64,000 nt of DNA from Listeria booriae (GCF_000766865.1 NZ_JNFA01000029.1:1-64000); one strand, 5' to 3'. Shown: positions 26,470 through 35,360, numbered from the stretch's first letter. Made by a program: numbers and translations. Notes: generated from the sequence alone by a model not told the origin.

Positions 26470-27777
26470 TTGATATTAACAACAGAGAATGAAGCAAAGG
26501 AGCCGCCATATAGGAGAATTGAAACGCTGTGGTCGCGCTTGCTATTTTTAGCAATTATTGCTATTTGTTGCATGTTTATTTTTTACATTTTTGTGGTGGT
26601 TTTTTCAAATTGGGGTGCAGTAGTAAGTATGTTAATGGCAATTCCGCTGTTGTATGTTTTGCTGAAATTATTTTTATCATTATTTTATAGACCATATCGT
26701 GATGAGTCAAAAACGGTGCAAAAGGTAAGTGTTATCATTCCATCCTTCAATGAGTCTGCCGAAAGTATTTCGAATTGTATTCATTCCATTTTGGCACAAG
26801 AATACAAAGTACATGAGATTATTTTTGTTGACGATGGTAGTTCGAAATCTGAAGGTTTTAAAAAGAGTGAAGAAATTGCGAATTATGTTAATAATAATCC
26901 ACTTATCACAACAAAAATGATTGCACATCAATTTGAAAAGAATCAAGGAAAACGCGAGGCTCAGAAATGGGCATTTGAAAGAGCGACTGGTGATTTCGTG
27001 ATGATAATTGACAGCGACAGTTATTTCTTTAAGTCAACCATCAAAGAAATAATGAAGCCGTTCGTAAAAGATGATATTTGGGGAGTAACTGGCCATGTCA
27101 GAGCTCGAAATAAAAATCGGAATATTTTGACTATGTATCAAGACGCGCTATATGATCGTGCTTTTTATGTGGGTCGCGGAGCTCAAAGTTTGTCTGGAGA
27201 TGTACTAGTATGTTCAGGGGCATTAAGTGTTTTTCGGCGACATTTTATTATGGAAAATATCCAAGATTTCACACGGACGACATTTGGTAAGAAAAATTCG
27301 ATTGGGGATGATCGTAGGCTAACCAACATGGCACATTCAGGCGGAGGCCGTATTGTGTACCAAGCAACTGCACAATGTTTAACAGACGTTCCGACGACTC
27401 CTAAGAAATTTTTGAAGCAACAAACAAGATGGTCAAAGTCATTCTTTATTGAGAGTATTCGAGCATATCAATTTGCCTGGAAGCGACCGATATTTTTATT
27501 TTGGCTAACATGTGAATTGTTGTTATGGTTGTATTTCTTGATTGCGCTGCTACTCCATATGGATAGCTTAATGAATTATTTTAGCTGGAACTTTCTTCTG
27601 TATCAGAGTCTTTATATTATTATGATTGGATTTATATGTAACGCGTACTATGCACGTCAGAATTTCTTATCATTTTGCTTATCACCAATTTATATTATTA
27701 TGCACGCGATATGGCTTATACCTGTAAGGGTTTTTGCCTTGTGTACACTCAATAATGCAAATTGGGGTACACGCTAG
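26470..27777 (+). CDS. Hyaluronan-synthase-like membrane glycosyltransferase (GT2)
   Basis: 435 residues. Two N-terminal membrane helices (about 24-45 and 49-70) are followed by a GT2 domain and about four C-terminal helices. Motifs in order are VSVIIPSFNE, FVDDGSS, NQGKREAQKWAFERATG, IIDSDSYF (DxD), TGHVRARNKNRNILT, CSGALSVFRR, SIGDDRRLT, LKQQTRWSKSFF (QxxRW) and the terminal NNANWGTR. The whole series, including GDDR, QQxRWxKSFF and WGTR, resembles class I HasA of Streptococcus more than cellulose or PNAG synthases. It would make and export a UDP-sugar-derived polymer. The product is inferred. The start is TTG 26470 behind a G-run; GTG 26455 is possible. Confidence 0.85.
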   Translation: MILTTENEAKEPPYRRIETLWSRLLFLAIIAICCMFIFYIFVVVFSNWGAVVSMLMAIPLLYVLLKLFLSLFYRPYRDESKTVQKVSVIIPSFNESAESISNCIHSILAQEYKVHEIIFVDDGSSKSEGFKKSEEIANYVNNNPLITTKMIAHQFEKNQGKREAQKWAFERATGDFVMIIDSDSYFFKSTIKEIMKPFVKDDIWGVTGHVRARNKNRNILTMYQDALYDRAFYVGRGAQSLSGDVLVCSGALSVFRRHFIMENIQDFTRTTFGKKNSIGDDRRLTNMAHSGGGRIVYQATAQCLTDVPTTPKKFLKQQTRWSKSFFIESIRAYQFAWKRPIFLFWLTCELLLWLYFLIALLLHMDSLMNYFSWNFLLYQSLYIIMIGFICNAYYARQNFLSFCLSPIYIIMHAIWLIPVRVFALCTLNNANWGTR

Positions 27778-27806
27778 TAAACTAAACGGGAATAGGAACT
27801 TAAAAT

Positions 27807-29165
27807 ATGGAAAAATTAGAAGAATTGAAATATAAATTAAATAATAAAAAAGCTATAATTGCGATTATGGGGCTTGGCTATGTGGGATTACCACTGGCTG
27901 TGTCATTCGCAGAAAAAGGTTTTCAAGTCATAGGCTATGATCCGAGTGAACGGAAAATCGATTTAGTCAATCGCGGGGAATCGGATATTATGGATATCTC
28001 CTCGGAGCGCCTGAAGCAATTAGTAGACGCGAAAAAATTAGAAGCAACATTGAATCCAGCGGAATTAAAACGTGCGGATGCCATCATTATTTGTGTACCG
28101 ACGCCGCTAACGAAGTCATACGAACCCGATATTTCGTATATTGTTAGTGCCGTGGATACAATTCGGGAGAACATGTCTAGCAATACAATCGTCGTGTTGG
28201 AAAGCACCACGTATCCAGGAACATCAAAAGAACTCATCTATGCACCAATTGCGAGTGATGGTTGGAAGCTGGATGAAGATTTCTATGTTTGTTATTCACC
28301 AGAGCGCGTTGATCCAGGGAATCAGACATATCAAACCGTGAACACACCAAAAGTTTTAGGTGGTATGACACCACATGCTATGGATTTAGGAACTGCTTTG
28401 TACGGGCAAGTCATTGATCAAGTTATTCCAGTTGCATCGACAGAAGTGGCCGAAATGAGTAAACTGCTCGAAAATACGTTCCGCAGTGTCAATATTGCTT
28501 TTATAAATGAAATGGCGATGCTATGCGAAAAGCTGAATATCGATGTATGGGAAACAATTGAAGCTTCAAGCACAAAACCGTTCGGATTTATGCGATTTAA
28601 TCCAGGTCCAGGTATTGGCGGGCATTGTATTCCACTTGACCCGATTTACTTGTCATGGAAAGCCAAGGAATCCAACTTTTTCAGCCGATTCATTGAGCTT
28701 GCACAAGAAACGAACCAACAGATGCCTGAAAACGTTGTAACGAAAGCGATGAAAACACTGAACGGTCAACAAAAATCGTTAAATGGGTCTCGTGTGTTAC
28801 TTTTAGGGATGGCGTATAAGGAAAATATTGATGACTTGCGCGAATCGCCGAGCATTCCAGTGTTTGAAAATCTGCGAAAAGCTGGCGCAATTGTGTCCTT
28901 TTGCGACCCATTTGCCACGGCATATCGAGCGGAAGACGGCGAAATTCATAACACAATTCCACTCGTTTATGAGGATTTTGGCATGTATGATTTAGTTATT
29001 GTACTTACTTGTCATGATGTTTTTGATAAAGAGCAAATCATGACACATAGCCAACTTATTCTGGATACGAAAAATGTGATGGGGCAAAGTTCGAACAAAG
29101 TGGTGAGATTAGGCAGTGGAAACGGGTTGCATCAGTTAAAGGCAGAAAATTTGTTATTGGTATAA
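27807..29165 (+). CDS. UDP-sugar 6-dehydrogenase (UDP-GlcNAc/UDP-glucose dehydrogenase family, WbpA-like)
   Basis: 452 residues. The NAD-binding motif is MGLGYVGLPLAVSFAEKGF, the catalytic region is NPGPGIGGHCIPLDPIYLSW with C274, and the C-terminal domain is present. Blocks such as CVPTPLTKSYEPD and YSPERVDPGNQTY look like the WbpA/WecC type that oxidises UDP-HexNAc rather than the short HasB type. UDP-glucose specificity cannot be excluded. It begins 29 nt after the synthase and would supply a UDP-uronic acid to it. ATG 27807 has AGGAA upstream. A large folded element follows. Confidence 0.9.
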   Translation: MEKLEELKYKLNNKKAIIAIMGLGYVGLPLAVSFAEKGFQVIGYDPSERKIDLVNRGESDIMDISSERLKQLVDAKKLEATLNPAELKRADAIIICVPTPLTKSYEPDISYIVSAVDTIRENMSSNTIVVLESTTYPGTSKELIYAPIASDGWKLDEDFYVCYSPERVDPGNQTYQTVNTPKVLGGMTPHAMDLGTALYGQVIDQVIPVASTEVAEMSKLLENTFRSVNIAFINEMAMLCEKLNIDVWETIEASSTKPFGFMRFNPGPGIGGHCIPLDPIYLSWKAKESNFFSRFIELAQETNQQMPENVVTKAMKTLNGQQKSLNGSRVLLLGMAYKENIDDLRESPSIPVFENLRKAGAIVSFCDPFATAYRAEDGEIHNTIPLVYEDFGMYDLVIVLTCHDVFDKEQIMTHSQLILDTKNVMGQSSNKVVRLGSGNGLHQLKAENLLLV

Positions 29166-29178
29166 AAGGATATTTGAA

Positions 29179-29410
29179 GTGAGGTTGGGACAAAACTCAA
29201 GATAAAGCGAAATCATCTATCCCGTTACTTTGGGTAGGATGAAAAATTTCGCTTTACACAAATCGAGCGAAAGCGTTTGTATTCAGGGGATTTGGTGGAA
29301 GCCGGAAGCGGAGCATACTGGTGTATGTGAGAACCGGAAGTCCGCTAAATCCCCTGAATGCGAGCGCTTGTCGCCGATTTATTTGGGTTATGTCCCAAAC
29401 TCCTTTTTTT
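29179..29410 (+). repeat. Large folded repeat-like element ending in a T run
   Basis: About 230 bp with nested inverted repeats. The outer arms are GAGGTTGGGACA (29181) and TGTCCCAAACTCC (29391). Inside are TAAAGCGAAAT/ATTTCGCTTTA (29203-29256), AAATCGAGCGAAAGCG matched by CGCTTGTCGCCGATTT, and ATTCAGGGGATTT matched by AAATCCCCTGAAT. It ends CTCCTTTTTTT, so it could terminate the synthase-dehydrogenase transcript. The GGTTGGGACA ends resemble dispersed noncoding repeats seen in low-GC Gram-positives (from memory). A frame across it at 29230-29457 is not taken as a gene. Confidence 0.7.
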
Positions 29411-29512
29411 GTGAATTAATGATGAACACCTTCCAAATTACAACTATTTTTTATTAATATGGATAAATATGTGTATAATCAGAAATTCCCTAAACGACCT
29501 AAAAAATGCATT

Positions 29513-29576
29513 GAATATGTATATATTGTGAAATAAAAGAGAAAGCCTTGTATTCATAAAAGAATGCTTGTATAAT
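29513..29576 (+). promoter_or_regulatory. Promoter module copy 2
   Basis: The upstream box begins GAATATG at 29513, TTGTAT is at 29548-29553, a 17-nt spacer follows, and TATAAT is at 29571-29576. AGGAGG comes 12 nt after the -10, but no usable start codon follows it closely; only a 14-codon frame (MNFIRKTRFYFYTK) begins about 18 nt later. Confidence 0.75.
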
Positions 29577-29878
29577 TTGTTTTGTATTAGGAGGTGCATT
29601 AACGGACAAGCTAATGAATTTTATCAGAAAAACAAGATTCTATTTTTATACAAAATGAAGTATAATTATGAATTTTGCGTTTTCACAATTTCAATTTATA
29701 CAACTGACTCTTTCTTGAAAATATGTTTGTAAGATACATTAGAAATTCATCTTTGTTTCTAAAAACATCAAATACAAAGGATTTTCAAGAATATACGGCT
29801 ACACAAGCTTCCATTCTATTGAATATTCTCAGCAAATAATTGTAAAATAAAATTCGTAAATCCGAGTAAAAGCATTGG

Positions 29879-29942
29879 GAATATGTATTTACTGTGAAAT
29901 AAAAGAGAATCCCTTGTATTTGAAAAATATTGGTTGTATAAT
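29879..29942 (+). promoter_or_regulatory. Promoter module copy 3
   Basis: GAATATG at 29879, TTGTAT at 29914-29919, 17-nt spacer, TATAAT at 29937-29942. TGGAGG lies 12 nt after the -10, again without a real gene. A nested stem AGCTA...TAGCT followed by TTTT (29974-30011) could end a transcript of roughly 60 nt. Confidence 0.75.
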
Positions 29943-30129
29943 TTGTCATGTAATGGAGGCGTATTGCTAGGATAGCTAGTAAAACCTATTTGTGAAATAG
30001 AGAGTAGCTTTTGTGAAATTGTTTAGTTATTTTACGGATTTATGTAGCGAATTTTAAACAGCTGCTACATTTGTGAGATGCTTTTTTCATTTTTCTATCT
30101 GAATCTAGTTATTTTATACAAAATCGTTG

Positions 30130-30195
30130 GAAATGTGTAAATAAGGTGAAAGATGATAGAAACTATTGAATAAATAGATGTCGCTGTGCAATAAT
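30130..30195 (+). promoter_or_regulatory. Degenerate promoter module (possible copy 4)
   Basis: GAAATGTGTAAATAAGGTGAAA resembles the box with a 2-nt indel. It is followed at near-equal spacing by TTGAAT (30166) and, 17-18 nt later, AATAAT. It points into the 3' end of the opposing mupG gene. Confidence 0.4.
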
Positions 30196-30216
30196 GAAAA
30201 GCGTGCAGTAGATATG

Positions 30217-31293
30217 TTAGTATGGCATTTCTTTACCGACTGGAGATAACTGAATAGATTGTCCAGGTTGTATGAAGGGCAGTAATAACATCGCTTGTGC
30301 TGTGACATAGCCGATAGTGTTTGATTTTACTTCTGCAGGTAGGTCTTTGCGGACTATACTAATCTCGCCTTGATATCGACCGAATAATACGTTATCAACT
30401 GTAATGGTGCCGGCTGATCTTGTGTTTTTGTTGATGGGTTGGATTTCTAAATGGCTTAGCGCTGGGCGTGAATTTTCTAGACGGATAAGATCACGAGCAG
30501 GGTCCATACGGTTCCTATCAAGTGAAGTGAGCTGTTTCATTAGTTCGGGTGCTAGTGTTTCTGTCACGACACACTCAAGCAAAATCGTACCATCTTTCGC
30601 GTAGGTCGCAAATTGCTGCGTTGTTTCAGGACGTAAAGCTGAATCACCAATATACACATGGTCCACGCCAAGGCTTTCTAATTCTAGAGCGGCGGTAAAA
30701 GGTTGGCAAGTGCGATGTTTCTCTAAGGTTGGTAGTCCTTCAAATAATGGTTGTCGAAGCTCTCCATCACCTGGAACGAAGGCTGCGATTTTCAAACCAT
30801 ACTCGTGAAGGAAATCATTCGTTTGCTTGAAAAATACCGTATCTAAACCAGTATGCGGTTTTGGATAGTAATTATGAAACGCCTCAACTTGCGCTATATC
30901 GACCCCGGCTTGCAAAAGTTCTTCTAAAAATGGTCGGTTAATCGTACTAGCGTTTAGAAAAACTTTAATTTTCGTTGCCAGTTCGGCGATTTCTAGTGTA
31001 GAGAGACCATAATCAACGCGCAGTCCTGTGACTCCGAGCGTTGTTAGTTGGTCAGCTTGGCTAATAGTTAGGTCAAGGTTTTCTAGTGATTTTGCGGAAA
31101 TATCAAGAATGAGTTGCATATTGTTTTTCTTAGCGGCATTGGCAAGTCTCGTTAATAAATGCTTATAATTCGCTGGATTTTCTTCGGGAATATGTAGGGA
31201 ACTGAAAATGAGTGAGAAATGATTTTTTGCAGCGCTTTCAATGGTTGCTTCGAAGTCGTTATTTTCGGAAAGATATATGGAAATACCAAACAT
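30217..31293 (-). CDS. mupG: 6-phospho-N-acetylmuramidase (MupG / DUF871 family)
   Basis: 358 residues, with an N-terminal TIM barrel (MFGISIYLSENNDFEATIES, about 1-235) and a C-terminal cyclophilin-like domain (about 240-358). This layout is that of the DUF871 family, represented by S. aureus MupG, which hydrolyses MurNAc-6P-GlcNAc inside the cell after PTS uptake. The other genes of that pathway (murQ, murP, murR) are in this window at 45640-48955, and the promoters share an operator. The start is ATG 31293 with TTAGGTG upstream. Confidence 0.88.
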   Translation of the reverse strand: MFGISIYLSENNDFEATIESAAKNHFSLIFSSLHIPEENPANYKHLLTRLANAAKKNNMQLILDISAKSLENLDLTISQADQLTTLGVTGLRVDYGLSTLEIAELATKIKVFLNASTINRPFLEELLQAGVDIAQVEAFHNYYPKPHTGLDTVFFKQTNDFLHEYGLKIAAFVPGDGELRQPLFEGLPTLEKHRTCQPFTAALELESLGVDHVYIGDSALRPETTQQFATYAKDGTILLECVVTETLAPELMKQLTSLDRNRMDPARDLIRLENSRPALSHLEIQPINKNTRSAGTITVDNVLFGRYQGEISIVRKDLPAEVKSNTIGYVTAQAMLLLPFIQPGQSIQLSPVGKEMPY

Positions 31294-31328
31294 AAGTAAA
31301 ACACCTAACTTTCTTTTATTTTAACTTA

Positions 31329-31377
31329 ATTATACCATCATGAAATTTTATTTCAAATAGTAGGTGAAATGATTTCA
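31329..31377 (-). promoter_or_regulatory. mupG promoter with two MurR-type palindromes
   Basis: On the - strand, -35 TTGAAA (31356-31351) and -10 TATAAT (31334-31329) are 16 nt apart. The palindrome TGAAATTTTATTTCA (31341-31355) covers the spacer and -35; a second, TGAAATGATTTCA (31365-31377), lies just upstream. The first is identical to the one before murQ. Confidence 0.75.
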
Positions 31378-31564
31378 TGTTCAATATAAGGGTTTTAACA
31401 ATTCGGAAAATTAGTTTTATTTCCGTTTATTTTTAAAAGAGAAAAATCTAAATGTTAGTTTAATTATATTTTTCGGATATAACATTTTTTATTTTCGAAA
31501 ATTTAATATAAAAACACTTTCATAATTTTTTTAAGTGTTATGAAAACGGGAAGGTGGAGATTTG

Positions 31565-31954
31565 ATGGAAAAAGTTATTACTTACGGTACTTTTGATTTA
31601 CTACACTGGGGGCATATTCGTTTGTTGGAACGAGCGAGGGCACTAGGAGATCATCTTACCGTTGTTTTGTCTACGGATGAATTCAATAAACTAAAAGGAA
31701 AAGAAGCTTTTCATAATTTTGAACAGCGTAAATATTTACTGGAAGCTATTAAGCATGTGGATGTAGTGATTCCTGAAACAGCATGGGATCAAAAAATAAC
31801 GGATATTCAATCAAATGAGATTAATATTTTTGTGATGGGAGACGACTGGGAAGGGCAGTTTGATTTTTTGACGCCTTACTGTGATGTCTGCTATTTAGAG
31901 CGAACAAAAGATATATCAACAACCTATATCAAAGAACAATTAGCTCAAGCCTGA
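31565..31954 (+). CDS. tagD: Glycerol-3-phosphate cytidylyltransferase
   Basis: 129 residues, normal for TagD/GCT. The nucleotidyltransferase motif HxGH is HWGH (H14, H17), and the second signature is RTKDISTTYIK, matching the RTEGISTT family block. It makes CDP-glycerol from CTP and glycerol-3-phosphate, the donor for the transferase encoded 55 nt downstream. The start is ATG 31565 (a TTG at 31562 is adjacent) behind GGTGGAG. The upstream 270 nt are very A/T-rich, and a hairpin AACACTT...AAGTGTT lies at about 31514-31540. Confidence 0.95.
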   Translation: MEKVITYGTFDLLHWGHIRLLERARALGDHLTVVLSTDEFNKLKGKEAFHNFEQRKYLLEAIKHVDVVIPETAWDQKITDIQSNEINIFVMGDDWEGQFDFLTPYCDVCYLERTKDISTTYIKEQLAQA

Positions 31955-32009
31955 CCTTTAGTCGACCCTATGAAAATATTTTTCTTGAGAAAGCAAGGAG
32001 CTATGAATC

Positions 32010-34334
32010 ATGAAAGTTGGAATAATCGGATTTAATATTTTTTCGCCAGGTGGAACAAGTAGGAGTAATTTGAATTTAACAAAAGAGTTCAATCAAGAAA
32101 AGGTGGATGTTGTTATTTATAATGCGCGACCGTTTTCTGCAACTGATATACTTACGCTTCGCCATCAGGAAAAATTGAGTAATCGCGTAACTTTCCAGAT
32201 GATTCAGGAAATAGGAAAAGATCAGACAATCGATGTGTTCATTATCACACGGGAAACTTTCTTTGTTTTAGGGCAGCTGATTAAACAACATTGTCCACAC
32301 GCGATGGTAATTGGTGAAATTCACGCACCAATGAGCTTGCTTCCAGAAAATTTAGCACAAGATTTGTATGGCTTAGATTGGGTACGGGTTGCGACGGAAT
32401 CTATTAAAAAAGAATTCGAGGCGAAATATAATTATTCGTCTATATTAGTGCATCACGTCAGCACGCATCATCTGACACTTCCTGAGAGCAAGATGCAAAA
32501 TGAGACGAGTAATTTATATGTGCTTTCTCGTTTTGAAGATGATGTGAAAGATATTTCTTATGCGATTCGTCTGTTAGATTATTTGGTACATTATTGTGAC
32601 GCGAAGCATATGAAGCTGTATATTGAGGGTTATGGTCCATCAGAGATGCTATACCGTAATTTGATTAATGATTATGGTTTGCACGCCAATGTTTTCTTTA
32701 ATCAAGGGACGCCGGTGGATTATATTTATTTCTCTACATCGCGGTATGAAACGTTTGGCTATTCTATTATTGAAGCTTTAGCGAAAGGCAAGCGGGCGAT
32801 TTTGTATCCGGGAGAGGACGGGGTGCTTCGAGAAATTTATGGTAACCCGAATAATATTCAATGGATTTCAAAAGATGTTCAAAAAGATGCGATGCGCATA
32901 CTTCGCTTTGTCGATGCGGTGCAAAAAGTTAATTATCGTCAAGCGCTCTCGTTCATTGCTAACCCGAGAAACTATGTGGCACTTTATGAGCAAACATTGC
33001 AGCAATTTAAAACACAGAAGCAGCCAAGTTGGAAAGTTTTACGAAGTGAAGAAGAGATTTGGGCAAATGTCTTGGCGGATCAAGTAGAACGGATTCCGCT
33101 TATTTATAAACTTTATAACAACATGAAAGACAAGCCGTTTATCGGGCCGTTAGTGACTAGTGCGCCTGTCAAAAAAACGATGAAGTCATTTTTCGATTAT
33201 ATACAAGAACGAAAGGATAATCGGAAACAAAGCCTAGAAGTGCAAGAGGACATGTTTTTTATTGAATCATTTCATGGTAAATCTTTTTCGGGAGATCCGA
33301 AGTATATCGCGCTTTGGGTAAAGAAAAATAGACCAAATGCGAAGATTTTTGTTAGTTCGGTAAATCAGTTAGTCGATATGGAAGTTCGGCACTTTGGCAT
33401 GGAATCGGTGCGTCTTGGTAGCTTGCGTTATCAACAAGTATTTCGCAAAAGTAAATACGTTATCGTCAATGGCAATACGCTAGACAAAGTCGGGAAGGCG
33501 CCAAATCAGGTCATTATTCAAACATGGCACGGCTTACCTTTGAAGAAAATGGTAGCAGATTTGGAAGATCCGAAGCATCGGAAGCAAGAACTGACCGCCT
33601 TTTTGCCGAGAATGAAGAAATGGGATTATCTTCTTAGCTCGTCTTCTTTCAACACGGAGCTATTTACCTCGGCGTTTGCGCTCTCAGAAAATCCAGAATT
33701 GAAAATACTAGAGTTAGGCGCACCACGAAATGCTTACCTCATTCAAAATAGAAGCTCATATGGAGAGAAATCACGAATTCATATGAAATATTTTAATCGT
33801 CCATTTAATCCGAAAAAGAAGTACATTTTGTTCTGTCCAACGTGGCGTAAGCAAGAGCGGGATGAGATAACAAGTGTGGATTTAAAGGAATTGATAAACT
33901 TGTTGCCAGAGGAATATGAAATCATCGTAAAATTGCATCCTTTAGAGACAAAATTACGCAGATTTTATAAGTCGTTAGATCCGAGAGTTCATTGTTTCTT
34001 TAATGAACTTGTAGATATTCAGGAGCTTTTTTTGCTGGCTGATGTATTAATTTCAGACTATTCTTCTGCGATTTTTGATTATGCGCATTTGAACAAACAG
34101 ATTATCATTTTGCAAGAAGATTCGGAGAAATACGCTAAGAAGGTTGGCTGGTATTTTGATATGAAGCAAACCTGTCATTTAGAAGGCAAATCATATACGA
34201 CAAAAACATTAGCAAACGTAATTTTGAAAAATGATTCGCAAGTGCTTAGTTATTGCCATGCGATTCAAAGACGTATGCTAAGTAATGATAGTGTCACGTT
34301 AAACGACATTTTACTACATCAATTATTTTCTTAA
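32010..34334 (+). CDS. Glycosyltransferase / CDP-glycerol glycerophosphotransferase fusion
   Basis: 774 residues in two parts. Residues 1 to about 345 look like a GT-B glycosyltransferase (IIGFNIFSPGGTSRSNLNLT, then STSRYETFGYSIIEALAKGK, the acidic GT4-type motif). Residues about 430-774 are a TagB/TagF-type domain (IIQTWHGLPLKKM, ILFCPTWRKQE, VKLHPLE, LISDYSSAIFDYA). It should use CDP-glycerol from the tagD product to add or polymerise glycerol phosphate, and a second sugar donor at the N-terminal half. No signal or membrane helix is seen, so it is cytosolic or membrane-peripheral. ATG 32010 follows AAGGAG. Confidence 0.88.
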   Translation: MKVGIIGFNIFSPGGTSRSNLNLTKEFNQEKVDVVIYNARPFSATDILTLRHQEKLSNRVTFQMIQEIGKDQTIDVFIITRETFFVLGQLIKQHCPHAMVIGEIHAPMSLLPENLAQDLYGLDWVRVATESIKKEFEAKYNYSSILVHHVSTHHLTLPESKMQNETSNLYVLSRFEDDVKDISYAIRLLDYLVHYCDAKHMKLYIEGYGPSEMLYRNLINDYGLHANVFFNQGTPVDYIYFSTSRYETFGYSIIEALAKGKRAILYPGEDGVLREIYGNPNNIQWISKDVQKDAMRILRFVDAVQKVNYRQALSFIANPRNYVALYEQTLQQFKTQKQPSWKVLRSEEEIWANVLADQVERIPLIYKLYNNMKDKPFIGPLVTSAPVKKTMKSFFDYIQERKDNRKQSLEVQEDMFFIESFHGKSFSGDPKYIALWVKKNRPNAKIFVSSVNQLVDMEVRHFGMESVRLGSLRYQQVFRKSKYVIVNGNTLDKVGKAPNQVIIQTWHGLPLKKMVADLEDPKHRKQELTAFLPRMKKWDYLLSSSSFNTELFTSAFALSENPELKILELGAPRNAYLIQNRSSYGEKSRIHMKYFNRPFNPKKKYILFCPTWRKQERDEITSVDLKELINLLPEEYEIIVKLHPLETKLRRFYKSLDPRVHCFFNELVDIQELFLLADVLISDYSSAIFDYAHLNKQIIILQEDSEKYAKKVGWYFDMKQTCHLEGKSYTTKTLANVILKNDSQVLSYCHAIQRRMLSNDSVTLNDILLHQLFS

Positions 34335-34352
34335 GAAGGGCTGTGAAGAGAT

Positions 34353-35360
34353 TTGTCAACAAATAATGACATAGAATTTACGGATATTTATAAATTTCAA
34401 TGTGGATTTGAAAAAATGAAAGTGGTTGTTAAAACGTTCTCCAATAAGAATATTTTGGAACTAGCACGGGAAACGCAACCTATTTTAGATATGTATAAAG
34501 AAATTTTAGCGCATGATTATGTACTTTACATGCATGTTGGGCAGTCTTCTTATTTCATTCGTCGCCAAGATGTGCACTCGATTTGGCAAAGAAAAGATTT
34601 AATTCAGTACGGCGATTTATTTTATTCGCTAAACTCGGTGCTTGCTGAAAAAGAGAACAAACTTGCGCCGAAGCGGTTAGTTGTTATTTTTTCGCCGATG
34701 CCAGGCAAGGATGAGTATCACAGCGCGAATGTTGCGCATCGTTGTTTTACGCCATCTTTTCCGAGTATTCAAAAGCATTTAGTGAAGAATACGCTGGTGA
34801 TGCGAATAATGGACTTGAATTTATCGTATGGTAGTCATTATGTGAATACGTTTAACTATACGAATATGGAAGATGATATTCAAGGTGCGATTCGTTTTGT
34901 CATGGAATCAAATCATGTGGATGCGGATGATGTTGTGTTGTACGGCGGTTCTAAAGGTGGGACTGGGGCGCTATATCACAGCATGCTTGGGGATTATAAC
35001 TCGGTAACTGTCGACCCGATTATTAGTACGGAGCAGTATAACCAAGAGAACGATCTTCATTTCTTACGAGATTTCCGTAAAAAGAGCCTCTTGAATGATT
35101 TGAAACGACTAGCAAATAAAGAAACGGTGCGCCGAAGAATTATTTTTGGTTGTCCGCTGATTTCTTTTAATTATAATTTATATACGCAAATTCCATCGGA
35201 TTCTATCGAGATTCGCAATGTGTTTGATTCTGCCGTGCATAAACATGCGGATATTTCGAGGAATACGATTATTGAGCAAACAACATGTATCAACGAATTA
35301 TTGCTTACATCGAAGAATTTAATTAACACGGTAGATCAAATAGCCGCATTGACGGAGTAG
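34353..35360 (+). CDS. Alpha/beta-hydrolase-like protein of a polysaccharide cassette (XcbB/CpsF- or Asp2-like)
   Basis: 335 residues with no signal peptide. The central motif VVLYGGSKGGTGALYHS has the GxSxGG form of a hydrolase nucleophile elbow, and a downstream acid/His pair could complete a triad. From memory it recalls the XcbB/CpsF capsule family or Asp2-type proteins, which modify sugars or their acetyl groups; the assignment is tentative. The start is TTG 34353 with weak purine-rich sequence upstream. It is 18 nt after the transferase and 14 nt before the next start, in one operon. Confidence 0.65.
   Translation: MSTNNDIEFTDIYKFQCGFEKMKVVVKTFSNKNILELARETQPILDMYKEILAHDYVLYMHVGQSSYFIRRQDVHSIWQRKDLIQYGDLFYSLNSVLAEKENKLAPKRLVVIFSPMPGKDEYHSANVAHRCFTPSFPSIQKHLVKNTLVMRIMDLNLSYGSHYVNTFNYTNMEDDIQGAIRFVMESNHVDADDVVLYGGSKGGTGALYHSMLGDYNSVTVDPIISTEQYNQENDLHFLRDFRKKSLLNDLKRLANKETVRRRIIFGCPLISFNYNLYTQIPSDSIEIRNVFDSAVHKHADISRNTIIEQTTCINELLLTSKNLINTVDQIAALTE

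Larger units (their letters stand above)
29411..30216. other. Noncoding A/T-rich stretch with repeated promoter modules
   Basis: About 800 nt with no convincing coding frame on either strand. It contains two good copies of the promoter module also found before the HAS-like gene (29513-29576 and 29879-29942) and a degraded one (30130-30195), all on +. The gaps may be the remains of lost genes, or the modules may drive short RNAs. Confidence 0.7.

Noticed and set aside
27807-29165. Naming the dehydrogenase hasB
   Set aside because: Its motifs (SPERxDPGN type, 452 residues) resemble the WbpA/WecC group more than the short streptococcal HasB, so a hyaluronan-specific name would overstate the evidence.
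29230-29457. A 75-codon + strand frame in the folded element
   Set aside because: It runs through the stems of the inverted-repeat element, has no ribosome-binding site and resembles no protein.
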